Source: Nioella sp. MMSF_3534 (GTDB lineage: Bacteria > Pseudomonadota > Alphaproteobacteria > Rhodobacterales > Rhodobacteraceae). Taken from it: a DNA stretch of 64,000 bases. Location of the stretch: positions 1-64,000 of the forward strand of contig NZ_JASHJX010000015.1 of the NCBI RefSeq assembly GCF_030732985.1, written 5' to 3'. A model generated the notes under the pieces. The model was not told the DNA's origin. It saw only the letters and a program-made list of their open reading frames with translations, and ran no database searches. The translations under genes were made by a program, and so were the position numbers. Below, one piece after another: positions 8,440 to 15,513 of this stretch. Within the stretch, counting starts at the first letter, position 1. Each line of letters opens with the position of its first letter.

Positions 8440-8949
8440 TTAGTCAGAGGCGGCGTTGCCCATGTTGCCGTGGTTCATCTGGCCATGCCCCTGCATCTGC
8501 TGGCGCATCGGGTTGCGTTCCAGGTCGATCGGGATGGTCACGGTCATTTCACCGGCCTGTTCGAAGACCAGGGTCACCTCGATCTCATCACCATGTTCGA
8601 AGGGCTGGTTGAGGCCGAGGAACATGACATGGTCACCGCCGCGCGCCAGGGCGTGGCTGCCACCGGCGGGAATGGCGAAGCCTTCCTCTACGTGAATCAT
8701 TCGCATCACGCCATTTGCGTCTTCCTGATGCGTGTGCAGCTCGACCCGCTGCGCCACGTCCGAGCGTGCCGCGATCAGCCGATCATCGGTGTCGGTCTGG
8801 TTCATGATCTCCATGAAAGCCGCGCCCGATTGCGACATCATCGCCGAGGCGCGCGCATAGGGGTCGTGGATCATGATACCGTCGGCAAAGGCGGGAAGGG
8901 CGAAGGACAGGGCGGCAACGCCCGCGAGAAGGGTGGATTTGAACGACAT
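8440..8949 (-). CDS. periplasmic copper chaperone, PCu(A)C family
   Basis: A 169-residue precursor with a signal peptide ending around ALPAFA-D (residue 22). The mature domain has the Met/His ligands typical of PCu(A)C: a Met-rich helix start, HTHQE, and a GGDHVMFLGL loop. The C-terminal tail is rich in Met, His and Gln, which suggests extra copper binding. Family members deliver Cu(I) to cytochrome oxidase or buffer periplasmic copper. The ATG at 8949 has GGAG seven bases upstream; a longer frame from 9144 would run into the neighbour. A DUF2946-like gene lies just upstream on the same strand. Confidence 0.9.
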   Translation of the reverse strand: MSFKSTLLAGVAALSFALPAFADGIMIHDPYARASAMMSQSGAAFMEIMNQTDTDDRLIAARSDVAQRVELHTHQEDANGVMRMIHVEEGFAIPAGGSHALARGGDHVMFLGLNQPFEHGDEIEVTLVFEQAGEMTVTIPIDLERNPMRQQMQGHGQMNHGNMGNAASD

Positions 8950-8990
8950 CGGTCGTCTCCTTGATCTGATTGGAATAGGGGAATTCGGGA

Positions 8991-9338
8991 TCAGATCAGG
9001 GATGGGGGGCCACGCCCCTGCCCGCCTTGCACGTTGGTTTCGTGAATAAGCAGCGTGAAGGGCCGCGCATAGAGCCGCGCCATGCGCCATTGCGGCGCGT
9101 CCAGCGGTTGCGGTTCCGTCAGGGCCAATGCGCCGATGGTGCAATCGGGGCAGGCATGGGTCACCTCAATCGGCTGCCCATCGGGGCCAAGGGGCACGAC
9201 CTGCTGGCCTGCGTCGATGCACAGAATCATTGCGCCCGACATCGACATCCCGCCACGGGCCACGGCCATGCTGACCGAGGTCATGGCAAGCACCAGACCA
9301 AGCAGCAGCGCGGTTGCGGGATTCAGCAGACGGTTCAT
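8991..9338 (-). CDS. DUF2946-like copper-associated protein
   Basis: A 115-residue protein with one N-terminal hydrophobic segment (residues 5-27, signal or anchor). A Met-rich stretch, a single cysteine and then a CPDC pair follow, the arrangement seen in DUF2946 proteins found beside copper genes. The internal ATG at 9338 removes a non-conserved N-terminal extension. It lies 41 bases upstream of the PCu(A)C gene on the same strand and is probably co-transcribed with it. Copper binding is inferred from family and context. Confidence 0.75.
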   Translation of the reverse strand: MNRLLNPATALLLGLVLAMTSVSMAVARGGMSMSGAMILCIDAGQQVVPLGPDGQPIEVTHACPDCTIGALALTEPQPLDAPQWRMARLYARPFTLLIHETNVQGGQGRGPPSLI

Positions 9339-9378
9339 GTGGCCTAGATAGGCACGGGTCGCGGCGCTTGCAAAGCGC

Positions 9379-9420
9379 AAAAAGGACGCGGCCCCCGAAC
9401 AGATGCCGGGGGCCGCAAAA
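9379..9420 (-). terminator. intrinsic terminator downstream of rpmB
   Basis: On the minus strand GCGGCCCCC pairs with GGGGGCCGC across an 11-base loop and is followed by GTCCTTTTT. It lies 25 bases past the rpmB stop. Confidence 0.85.
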
Positions 9421-9444
9421 CTGTGCCGAAAGGATCGGGGAAGA

Positions 9445-9732
9445 TCAGGCTTCTGCCTGTGCCTTCGCGATATCTTTCTTGATTTTCAGCGCTTTGGGCG
9501 ACAGCTCTTCGTCTTTCGCCTTGGCCAGGAACGCATCCAGACCACCACGGTGATCGACGGAGCGCAGGGCCGCTGCCGAAATGCGCAGCTTGAAGCTGCG
9601 ATCAAGCGCCTCGGACCCGAGGGTCACGTCGTTCAGGTTCGGAAGAAACCGACGCTTGGTCTTGTTGTTGGCGTGGCTGACATTGTTGCCAGACATGGGG
9701 CCTTTTCCGGTCAATTCGCAGACGCGCGACAT
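9445..9732 (-). CDS. rpmB: 50S ribosomal protein L28
   Basis: A 95-residue basic protein that begins [10 protein letters not shown] and continues with a [14 protein letters not shown] stretch, the hallmark N-terminus of L28, and has an alanine/lysine-rich C-terminal helix. It is part of the large ribosomal subunit. The start at 9732 is fixed by that conserved N-terminus; an upstream ATG would add ten non-conserved residues. The gene is monocistronic, with a hairpin in its leader and a strong terminator after it. Confidence 0.97.
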   Translation of the reverse strand: MSRVCELTGKGPMSGNNVSHANNKTKRRFLPNLNDVTLGSEALDRSFKLRISAAALRSVDHRGGLDAFLAKAKDEELSPKALKIKKDIAKAQAEA

Positions 9733-9762
9733 GTGCTTATCCTCGGTCTCAGAAACGGACAA

Positions 9763-9785
9763 GGGCGCTGAGCCGGTCAGCGCCC
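9763..9785 (-). promoter_or_regulatory. rpmB: hairpin in the rpmB leader
   Basis: GGGCGCTGA (9763-9771) and TCAGCGCCC (9777-9785) form a perfect 9-bp stem with a 5-base loop. The hairpin is about 30 bases upstream of the rpmB start codon. No T-run follows in either direction, so a leader structure is more likely than a terminator. Autogenous control is possible but unproven. Confidence 0.4.
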
Positions 9786-9885
9786 CTACAAATCTGGCGG
9801 GTGGATACGGCGCTGCACGAGCAGTGTCAAGCGATTCATCCCCGCCCGGGATGACTTTCCCTGTTTCCCGTCATAGCCTGCCGCC

Positions 9886-10587
9886 ATGGTGAAGGAAACC
9901 GATCTCTACCCGCCAGTGAAGGCCTTTCTAGAAGGACAGGGCTACGACGTGAAATCCGAGGTCGGGGCCGCGGATGTTGTCGGTCTGCGCGCGGGCGAGG
10001 ATCCGGTGATCGTGGAGCTGAAGACCCGTTTCTCGCTGGCACTCTTCCATCAGGGCGTGGCGCGGCTGGCGCTGGCGGACCTCGTCTATCTGGCGGTGCC
10101 GCGCGGGACCGGGCGCGGGTTTCAGAAGGCGTTGAAGGAAAACATGACCCTCTGCCGCCGCCTTGGGCTTGGCCTGCTGACGGTGCGGCTGCGCGATGGC
10201 TTCGTCGAGGCGCATTGCGATCCGGGGCCCTACGCGCCGCGCATCTCGAAGCCGAAACGCCAGCGCCTGCTGCGGGAGTTTTCTCGGCGCGTGGGGGACC
10301 CCAACACCGGCGGCGCCACACGGGTGGGACTGGTCACCGCCTACCGGCAGGACGCCCTGCGCTGCGCCGCCCATTTGGCCAAGCAAGGCCCGTCACGCGG
10401 GCGCGACGTAAAGGATGCCACAGGCGTGGACCGCGCCACGACCCTGATGCGCGACGATCACTACGGCTGGTTCGAGAAGGTCGATAAAGGCGTCTATGCG
10501 CTGACCCCGAAGGGGGTTGAGGGGCTGGAGGGGTACGGCGCGCCCGAGCCGCGTCCCCTGTCTGACAGCGAAGAAAGCCCCGGCTGA
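9886..10587 (+). CDS. DUF2161 family protein, predicted PD-(D/E)XK phosphodiesterase
   Basis: A 233-residue cytoplasmic protein. Asp30 (GAADVVGL), Glu44 and Lys46 (VIVELKTRF) form a D...ExK pattern typical of PD-(D/E)XK nuclease folds, which is the basis for the DUF2161 annotation. The C-terminal half carries a small winged-helix-like region with many Arg/Lys. The substrate is unknown. It is divergent from rpmB and followed 73 bases later by an EamA transporter. Confidence 0.85.
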   Translation: MVKETDLYPPVKAFLEGQGYDVKSEVGAADVVGLRAGEDPVIVELKTRFSLALFHQGVARLALADLVYLAVPRGTGRGFQKALKENMTLCRRLGLGLLTVRLRDGFVEAHCDPGPYAPRISKPKRQRLLREFSRRVGDPNTGGATRVGLVTAYRQDALRCAAHLAKQGPSRGRDVKDATGVDRATTLMRDDHYGWFEKVDKGVYALTPKGVEGLEGYGAPEPRPLSDSEESPG

Positions 10588-10660
10588 CCCCGGATTTGGG
10601 TTTCCCTTTCCCGTCCGGCTGGTGTCATATCGCCGAAACACTCCGCCAAGGTCGCAGGCA

Positions 10661-11497
10661 ATGTCCTTCACGGTTCTACTGGCGGTTCTGGGCGCGGCAT
10701 TGCTGCATGCGAGCTGGAACGCCATCATCAAGACGGGGCTGTCTAAACAGACCTCGATGTTCCTGCTGTCTGTAGGACATGCCGCCATCGGCTTTTGCGT
10801 AGCCCTGACCAAACCGTTCCCGGTGGCAGAAGCCTGGCCCTGGCTGCTGGCCTCGGGGCTCATCCACATGGCCTATCAGCTGTTCCTCGCCTTTGCCTAT
10901 GAACAGGGGGATCTTAGTCGCGTCTACCCGCTGGCACGCGGGGCCGCCCCGATGATGGTTCTGGTGGTGAGTGTCCTGTTCCTGTCGGACCCGATGGGGG
11001 TCATGGATTATGTGGGCGTACTGGTCCTTGGCCTCGGCATCGCCTTCATGGCGCGGGGGGTTTTCACCAACGGGGAATCGCGGCGGCTGCTGCCCTTTGC
11101 GTTTGGCTCGGCCATGGCCACGGCGGGCTATACGCTGGCAGACGGGTTGGGCGCGCGTGTGGCAGGCGATCCGCTGCAATATGTGGGCTGGCTGATGATG
11201 ATGTCGGCGCTCTTCTACACCCCCGCCGCCATCGCGCTGCGTGGGGTCGAAGTGATCCGGGCCAGCGCGCGGGATTGGGTCATGGGAATGATCGCGGCTG
11301 CGGCAAGCTTTGCGGCCTACGCCATTGCAGTCTGGGCCATGACGGTGGCGCCGCTGGCGCTTGTCGCGGCGCTGAGGGAAACGTCGATCCTGTTTGCGGT
11401 ACTGCTTGGCTGGCTGCTGTTCGGGGACAAGATGGACCGGGGCAAGATCATCGCTGCTGTGCTGATCGTCTCAGGCGTTGTTCTGACCCGGCTCTGA
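10661..11497 (+). CDS. EamA/DMT superfamily transporter
   Basis: A 278-residue integral membrane protein with about ten hydrophobic segments arranged as two repeated EamA halves (residues about 1-130 and 145-278). The second half has the conserved glutamate in a LRETSILFAVLLGW helix. DMT-superfamily members export metabolites or amino acids; the substrate here is unknown. The ATG at 10661, with AGGCA just before it, starts the first membrane helix. The gene end overlaps the convergent ygfZ-type gene by 27 bases. Confidence 0.88.
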   Translation: MSFTVLLAVLGAALLHASWNAIIKTGLSKQTSMFLLSVGHAAIGFCVALTKPFPVAEAWPWLLASGLIHMAYQLFLAFAYEQGDLSRVYPLARGAAPMMVLVVSVLFLSDPMGVMDYVGVLVLGLGIAFMARGVFTNGESRRLLPFAFGSAMATAGYTLADGLGARVAGDPLQYVGWLMMMSALFYTPAAIALRGVEVIRASARDWVMGMIAAAASFAAYAIAVWAMTVAPLALVAALRETSILFAVLLGWLLFGDKMDRGKIIAAVLIVSGVVLTRL

Positions 11498-12235
11498 CCA
11501 ACGGACGGTCGCGTCGCCCGCCACCATGTCGCCCTTTGCCCGGTCGAAGCGCAGATAGGCAATGGCCCGCCCGCCCGATTGGGTAAAGAGCGTGCCCGCC
11601 GGTTTATCGCCCGCCATGATCGGGGTGCCCACGGGGGCGCTGCCGTCTATCTCCACCGTCACCAGCCCCTTGCGCAGGGTGGTCTTGTGTTTCATCCGCG
11701 CGGTAACCTCTTGGCCCACATAGCAACCCTTGCGGTGATCGACCCCGTGCAGCCGGTCATAGCCCATCTCCAGAATATAACTGTCCTCGGGGATCAGCTC
11801 GATGCCGGTTTCGGGGATGCAATGGGCCACGCGGATGGCGTCCCAGTCGATCTGCGGCGCGCTGCCCTCCATCCCATAGGCCCGCCAGCCGAGGGCCTTG
11901 TGGCGTGGGTCGGCAAAGGCGCCTTCCGGCATCTCGCCAAGGCCACGGGCCACCGTCAAGCCGCTGTCGTCGATCGTCACGGCTGCACGCAGCTTGTACA
12001 TCGAGAGACGCCGGAACAGCCCCGGCGCATGGTCACCGGCCACATCGAGCAGGATATCCTCGCCCCGGTCGAGCAGGAAGAAATCGGCCAGAAACTTGCC
12101 TTGGGGAGACAGAAGCGCGGAATAGACGAGTGCACCGGGCTGGGCGTCATTCGTCACCAACCCGTGCAAGAAGTGATGCGCATCCTTGCCTGCAATCCGC
12201 AATACGGTGCGATTCTCTGCCTTTTCGCCGGTCAT
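11471..12235 (-). CDS. ygfZ: YgfZ/GcvT-like folate-binding protein (Fe-S maturation)
   Basis: A 254-residue protein with the diagnostic KGCYVGQE motif near residue 170. Family members (YgfZ/IBA57) bind tetrahydrofolate and assist maturation or repair of certain iron-sulfur enzymes. The start at 12235 has AAAGGAAA upstream, whereas longer frames to 12700 run antisense through the glycosyltransferase. The 3' end overlaps the convergent EamA gene by 27 bases. Confidence 0.9.
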   Translation of the reverse strand: MTGEKAENRTVLRIAGKDAHHFLHGLVTNDAQPGALVYSALLSPQGKFLADFFLLDRGEDILLDVAGDHAPGLFRRLSMYKLRAAVTIDDSGLTVARGLGEMPEGAFADPRHKALGWRAYGMEGSAPQIDWDAIRVAHCIPETGIELIPEDSYILEMGYDRLHGVDHRKGCYVGQEVTARMKHKTTLRKGLVTVEIDGSAPVGTPIMAGDKPAGTLFTQSGGRAIAYLRFDRAKGDMVAGDATVRWSEPGQNNA

Positions 12236-12267
12236 CCACGTTTCCTTTCGCGTCTTCCCCGTCATAT

Positions 12268-12285
12268 AGGACGGCAGACCGTCCT
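12268..12285. promoter_or_regulatory. perfect palindrome between divergent genes
   Basis: AGGACGG and CCGTCCT are perfect inverted arms separated by CAGA, lying between the ygfZ-type start (12235) and the glycosyltransferase start. It could be an operator or an RNA hairpin over the glycosyltransferase ribosome site. Confidence 0.4.
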
Positions 12286-12305
12286 GAACCATGGGCTTTC
12301 GCAAG

Positions 12306-12995
12306 ATGCCTGCGCCGCTGTCCATCATCATCCCCACCCTGAACGCAGCACCTTTGCTGGCGGCGACCACTGCGGCGCTGATGGAAGGCGTCGAGATGGG
12401 GCTGGTGCGCGAACTGGTGATCTCTGACGGCGGGTCCACGGATGAAACGGCAGAGGCCGCGAGGGAACTGGGCGCAGTCTGGGTCAGCGGCCCGGCCAGC
12501 CGGGGCGGGCAACTGGCGCGCGGGGCGCAGGCGGCGTCGGCCCCGTGGCTGCTGTTTCTGCATGCCGACACGCATCTGGCCCCCGGATGGGCCGAGGCAG
12601 GTCTGACCCATATGAACCGCAACCCCGAGAAAGCCGCCTGTTTCCGCCTTGCCTTCCGCAGCGAGGCGAGCGCCGCACGGCGCGTGGCGGGATGGGCCAA
12701 CTGGCGAACGCGGGCGCTTGGCTTGCCTTATGGCGATCAGGGGCTGCTGCTGTCGCGGGCGCAATACGACCGGGTCGGCGGCTACCCGGACCAGCCGCTT
12801 ATGGAAGATGTGGCGATCGCGCGCGCCCTGAAAGACCGGCTTGTGATGTTGCCGGTGGAGGCGCGGACATCGGCAGCGCGATACGAGGCGGAGGGCTGGG
12901 TGAGGCGCGGGGCGCGCAACCTCGGCACCCTGCTGCGCTACCGGATGGGGGCCGATCCGGAGCGGCTTGCACGGCGCTATCACAGCACCGATTGA
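12306..12995 (+). CDS. family 2 glycosyltransferase, TIGR04283-like
   Basis: A protein of about 229 residues with a GT-A fold: an IIIPTLN first strand near residue 6, DGGSTDET near 44 and the metal-binding HADT near 90. The short length and motif spacing match TIGR04283 glycosyltransferases, some of which are linked to arsenosugar biosynthesis. No arsenic genes are nearby, so the acceptor is unknown. The start could also be the ATG at 12291; neither candidate has a clear ribosome site. It lies 54 bases upstream of an aminotransferase gene. Confidence 0.82.
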   Translation: MPAPLSIIIPTLNAAPLLAATTAALMEGVEMGLVRELVISDGGSTDETAEAARELGAVWVSGPASRGGQLARGAQAASAPWLLFLHADTHLAPGWAEAGLTHMNRNPEKAACFRLAFRSEASAARRVAGWANWRTRALGLPYGDQGLLLSRAQYDRVGGYPDQPLMEDVAIARALKDRLVMLPVEARTSAARYEAEGWVRRGARNLGTLLRYRMGADPERLARRYHSTD

Positions 12996-13049
12996 CCCCG
13001 CCTGCGAGGGCGGCTACCGCTTTCACATGCCCTCTTGAAAGGTCCCGAC

Positions 13050-14240
13050 ATGAGCCTCGCCAACGGTCGTCATTACCTCGCCATTCCCGGCCCCTCGGTC
13101 ATGCCCGACCGCGTGCTTCAGGCAATGCACCGTCCTGCGCCCAACATCTATACAGGGCAGTTGGTGGACATGACCGCAACCATCGTTGCGGATCTCAAGC
13201 AGGTGGCACGGACCCGGCATGAGGTGGCGATTTATATCGCCAACGGCCATGGCGCGTGGGAAGCGGCGCTGTGCAACACCCTCTCACGGGGCGACAGAAT
13301 CCTGATTCTCGGAACCGGTCGGTTTTGCCAAGGCTGGGGCGAGATGGCGCGCGGATTGGGGATCGAGACCGAGATCATCGATTTCGGCTTCCGCGCGGCG
13401 GTGGATCTGGACCGCGTGGCAGAGGCTCTGCGCGCCGATACGGGCCACAAGATCAAAGCGGTTCTGGCGGTTCAGGTCGATACGGCTTCATCGGTGAAAA
13501 ACGACATTCCCGGCCTGCGGCGCGTGCTGGATGAGACCGGCCATCCGGCGCTGCTGTTTTCCGACAATATCGCCTGCCTGGCAGTGGATGAATTCCACAT
13601 GGATGACTGGGGAGTCGACGTGATGGTGACGGGCTGCCAGAAAGGGCTGATGGTGCCGCCGGGCATGTCCTTCGTCTTTTTCAACGACAAGGCGGATGCC
13701 GCCCGCGAAACGGCTGACTGCGTGACGCCCTATTGGGATTGGCGGCCGCGTGCGAACCCGGCGCTCTACTACCAGCATTTCTGCGGCACCGCGCCGACGC
13801 ATCACCTGTACGGGCTGCGCGAGGCGCTGGACATGATCCTGCACGAAGAAGGGTTGGAGGCAGTCTGGCGCCGCCACAAGGTGCTGGCAGGGGCTGTCTG
13901 GGCTGCGTTCGAGGCATGGGGAACGGGCACCGATATCGAGCTGAATATCGCTGGCCCGGCTGAACGTTCACACGCGGTTACGACGGTTCGCATGGGGGGC
14001 GTGGCAGGCACGCGCCTGCGCCACTGGCTGGAGCAGCAGGCGGGGATCACGCTTGGCATTCCGCTTGGCGCACCGGAAGAAGACGCCAATGGCATCTTTC
14101 GCATCGGCCATATGGGACACGTGAATGCGCATATGGTTATGGGCGTGCTTGGGTCGCTACAAGCGGGCATGACCGCGTTGCGCATTCCCCACGGACCCGG
14201 CGGACTTGATGCAGCAGCCGAGGTCATCGCAAAGGGATAG
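13050..14240 (+). CDS. class V aminotransferase (serine/alanine-glyoxylate type)
   Basis: A 396-residue PLP enzyme. The N-terminus has the PGPSVMPDRV segment of the alanine-glyoxylate/serine-glyoxylate aminotransferase family, and the PLP lysine is in TGCQKGLMVPPG near residue 196. Family members transfer an amino group to glyoxylate from serine, alanine or aspartate. The ATG at 13050 has GAAAGG seven bases upstream. The gene is followed directly by an AT-rich hairpin element that probably ends transcription. The exact amino donor cannot be read from the sequence. Confidence 0.88.
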   Translation: MSLANGRHYLAIPGPSVMPDRVLQAMHRPAPNIYTGQLVDMTATIVADLKQVARTRHEVAIYIANGHGAWEAALCNTLSRGDRILILGTGRFCQGWGEMARGLGIETEIIDFGFRAAVDLDRVAEALRADTGHKIKAVLAVQVDTASSVKNDIPGLRRVLDETGHPALLFSDNIACLAVDEFHMDDWGVDVMVTGCQKGLMVPPGMSFVFFNDKADAARETADCVTPYWDWRPRANPALYYQHFCGTAPTHHLYGLREALDMILHEEGLEAVWRRHKVLAGAVWAAFEAWGTGTDIELNIAGPAERSHAVTTVRMGGVAGTRLRHWLEQQAGITLGIPLGAPEEDANGIFRIGHMGHVNAHMVMGVLGSLQAGMTALRIPHGPGGLDAAAEVIAKG

Positions 14241-14330
14241 AAGAATTTTGAACCAAAATTCTTCAGACCTTCCCAAAATTCTTCTGGAAGAATTTTGCTG
14301 GCCCGAAAAATCTTCCAGAAGATTTTTCCT
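14240..14330. repeat. AT-rich three-hairpin intergenic element, copy 1
   Basis: Three consecutive perfect inverted repeats built from variants of GAAGAATTTT / AAAATTCTTC: 14240-14264 (11-bp arms, 3-base loop), 14275-14296 (10-bp arms, 2-base loop) and 14306-14327 (10-bp arms, 2-base loop). Positions 14302-14330 are identical to 46427-46455. The element fills the gap between two convergent aminotransferase genes and probably acts as a bidirectional terminator. Confidence 0.8.
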
Positions 14331-15435
14331 AGTCGCTCGCATCTGCCAATGCGGCGGGAAGCACCTTTGCGAAGGCTGCAAGATCCTCGTCGCGCCCGCA
14401 ACTCACGCGGATGCAGCGATCCTGTGGGGACGTGAACGGCATGCGCACGAAGATTCCTCGCGCCACCAGCCCCTGAAGCACGGACCGGGCAAAATCCCCG
14501 TCGCGACCGCAGTCGATGGTCACGAAATTGGTTGCTGACGGCAGCGGCGTCAGCCCGTTGTCCCGTGCAATCTGGCTGATCTGGTCGCGGGAGTCCGCAA
14601 TCCGCACCACCGTTTCACGCAGGTAATCCTGATCCTCCAACGCCGCCAGCGCGGCGGCCTGTGACACGCGGCTCATGCCGAAATGGTTGCGGATCTTGTT
14701 AAAGGCGGTGATCAGCCCGGCCTCGGCAATGGCATAGCCCACGCGCATGCCCGCAAGGCCATAAGCCTTGGAAAAGGTGCGCATGCGTATCACGCGGGTG
14801 TCGCTGGCATCAAGCGGCGGGATCGCATCGACAGGGGCGCTGTCGCAATAAGCCTCATCCAGCACAAGAAGGCAGCCTTCGGGCACCGAATTGATCAGAT
14901 GCTGTACGGTGTCCGCGTCGTGCCAACTGCCCATGGGATTGTCGGGATTGGCGAAATAGATCAGCTTGGCGCGCGTTTCATGCGCCTTGGCGATCAGCGA
15001 CAGCGGGTCTTCATGGTCGTCGGCATAGGGCACCTTGTGAAGCTCGCCGCCGAACCCGGCCACGTGGTAGTTGAAGGTCGGATAGGCCCCGTCCGAAGTG
15101 ACCACCGCATCGCCAGGTTTGATCAGCAGCCGCACCAGATAGCCAAGCAGGCCGTCGATCCCTTCACCCACCACGATGTTTTGCATGCCCACACCATGAT
15201 GGGCCGCAAGCGCTGCGCGCAGATCGTAGGATTCCGGGTCGCCATACATCCACGCCTCATTCGCGGCTTCGGCGATGGCTGCCTTGGCCTTGGGCGAGGG
15301 ACCGAAAACGCTTTCATTGGCGCCAAGCCGCGCGCGAAAAGCCTCACCGCGGGCCCGTTCCTGGGTTTCGGGGCCCACAAATGGGACGGAGGCGGGGAGG
15401 CTCTGGACGAGCGATGTGTAGCGTGGACCGATCAT
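14329..15435 (-). CDS. PLP-dependent class I/II aminotransferase, HisC-like
   Basis: A 368-residue fold-type I aminotransferase. Visible motifs are LGANESVFGPSP near the N-terminus, NPDNPMGSW near residue 160, the DEAYCD aspartate near 190, and SKAYGLAGMRVGY containing the PLP lysine. The overall pattern is closest to histidinol-phosphate aminotransferase and related aromatic aminotransferases. It is not near other his genes, so the symbol is not assigned. The ATG at 15435 is preferred; a TTG at 15471 lies inside the valS terminator stem. Its stop codon overlaps the end of the hairpin element. Confidence 0.88.
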   Translation of the reverse strand: MIGPRYTSLVQSLPASVPFVGPETQERARGEAFRARLGANESVFGPSPKAKAAIAEAANEAWMYGDPESYDLRAALAAHHGVGMQNIVVGEGIDGLLGYLVRLLIKPGDAVVTSDGAYPTFNYHVAGFGGELHKVPYADDHEDPLSLIAKAHETRAKLIYFANPDNPMGSWHDADTVQHLINSVPEGCLLVLDEAYCDSAPVDAIPPLDASDTRVIRMRTFSKAYGLAGMRVGYAIAEAGLITAFNKIRNHFGMSRVSQAAALAALEDQDYLRETVVRIADSRDQISQIARDNGLTPLPSATNFVTIDCGRDGDFARSVLQGLVARGIFVRMPFTSPQDRCIRVSCGRDEDLAAFAKVLPAALADASD

Positions 15436-15451
15436 GGCAAGAGAAGAACCC

Positions 15452-15490
15452 AAAAGCGAAGCGACGCGCAAGGGTTTCCCGCGCGTCGCT
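15452..15490 (-). terminator. valS: intrinsic terminator downstream of valS
   Basis: On the minus strand AGCGACGCGC (15490-15481) pairs with GCGCGTCGCT (15469-15460) around a GGGAAACCC-containing loop, and TCGCTTTT follows. It begins about 23 bases after the valS stop. Confidence 0.75.
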
Positions 15491-15513
15491 GGTTGTAACA
15501 GAAGGGCGGGCTG

